Shown: piece by piece, positions 63,857 through 64,000 of the stretch
Position numbering within the stretch: the stretch's first letter is position 1
Layout of the letters: each line of letters begins with the position of its first letter
Source: Streptomyces ardesiacus
Lineage (GTDB): Bacteria > Actinomycetota > Actinomycetes > Streptomycetales > Streptomycetaceae
DNA length: 64,000 nucleotides
NCBI RefSeq assembly: GCF_003112575.1
Contig: NZ_BEWC01000001.1
Coordinates: forward strand, 558,001-622,000
Direction of reading: 5' to 3'
Notes under the pieces: model-generated
Told to the model about the DNA's origin: nothing
What the model saw: the letters and a program-made list of their open reading frames with translations, nothing else
Databases searched by the model: none
Position numbers and translations under genes: made by a program

Positions 63857-64000
63857 TCAGAGGTGGTGGCGGCGGTCGGCGACCGCGCGCTCGTAGGCCT
63901 CGCGCGCGCCGGTGGCGGCCTCGCGGGCCGACACCTCGGCCACCGGCACGTCCCACCAGGCCGCCGCGGGCGGCGCGGCCGACGGCGGCGCCGTCTCGAC
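63857..64000 (-). CDS. iolD: 3D-trihydroxycyclohexane-1,2-dione hydrolase (IolD-like), C-terminal fragment at window edge
   Basis: Only the last ~47 residues are in the window: AAWWDVPVAEVSAREAATGA then REAYERAVADRRHL. The WWDVPVAEVS signature near the C-terminus is typical of IolD, a ThDP enzyme of myo-inositol catabolism. The rest lies beyond the right edge, so assignment is from the tail alone. Confidence 0.65.
   Translation of the reverse strand, partial: VETAPPSAAPPAAAWWDVPVAEVSAREAATGAREAYERAVADRRHHL

Overview
The window is high-GC DNA with dense GTG/ATG-started genes, 4-nt ATGA/GTGA overlaps, a WhiB-like protein, a conservon-type G-protein operon and a hopanoid cluster. This is a Streptomyces chromosome arm; from memory the first ~40 kb follows the gene order of the S. 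coelicolor SCO6745-SCO680x region. The order can be checked by alignment but was not computed here. Layout, left to right: 1-2.9 kb holds a truncated SCO6745-type gene, an enoyl-CoA hydratase, an anti-sigma-like ATPase and type I IPP isomerase (idi). 3.2-4.1 kb is a cation-diffusion-facilitator exporter. 4.6-11.7 kb is a tightly coupled seven-gene operon: two CDP-alcohol phosphatidyltransferases, a LicC-like cytidylyltransferase, a glycerol-1-phosphate-dehydrogenase-like enzyme, a family 2 glycosyltransferase and a polysaccharide/teichoic-acid-type ABC-2 exporter. It looks like a complete but uncharacterised route for making and exporting a phosphodiester-linked envelope glycolipid or polymer. 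12.0-25.7 kb is a full hopanoid operon (hpnC, hpnD, a 52-aa coupled small protein, hpnE, prenyl synthase, shc, hpnG, hpnH, ispG, dxs, class III aminotransferase) followed by an XRE-cupin regulator with its own tandem palindromic operators and a 39-aa membrane protein.  25.8-31.1 kb carries a protein-tyrosine-phosphatase, a LysM/M23 peptidase behind a c-di-AMP (ydaO) riboswitch, an SGNH hydrolase, a TetR regulator and a metallo-beta-lactamase-fold hydrolase. 31.1-32.2 kb holds two decayed genes (a TetR lacking its HTH and an aldehyde dehydrogenase lacking its N-terminal part). 32.4-36.4 kb is a conservon (sensor-like ATPase, roadblock, DUF742, GTPase) plus a GAF protein. 36.6-38.8 kb is tdh-kbl (threonine to glycine), followed by a LysR regulator, a MmcQ/YjbR protein and an MFS exporter; the last two have sequences resembling the LexA-independent mycobacterial/streptomycete DNA-damage promoter.  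A tRNA-Pro(GGG) at 41.8 kb precedes a six-gene Mrp-type Na+/H+ antiporter operon (42.0-48.6 kb). 48.6-55 kb on the minus strand carries a DUF4916 protein, an amidohydrolase and a glutamine-synthetase-like ligase arranged as a split FluG, a lipoprotein, an HhH DNA-glycosylase-like protein, a DUF3140 protein, a WhiB-like protein and an alpha/beta hydrolase. 55.1-58.8 kb has a thiolase, an acyl-CoA ligase and a TSUP permease. 58.7-62.3 kb has a DHA2 exporter with a C-terminal winged-helix-like tail, CobF and a DUF309 protein. A second, identical tRNA-Pro(GGG) lies at 62.4 kb, then an ankyrin protein, a GntR regulator and the end of an iolD-like gene at the right edge.
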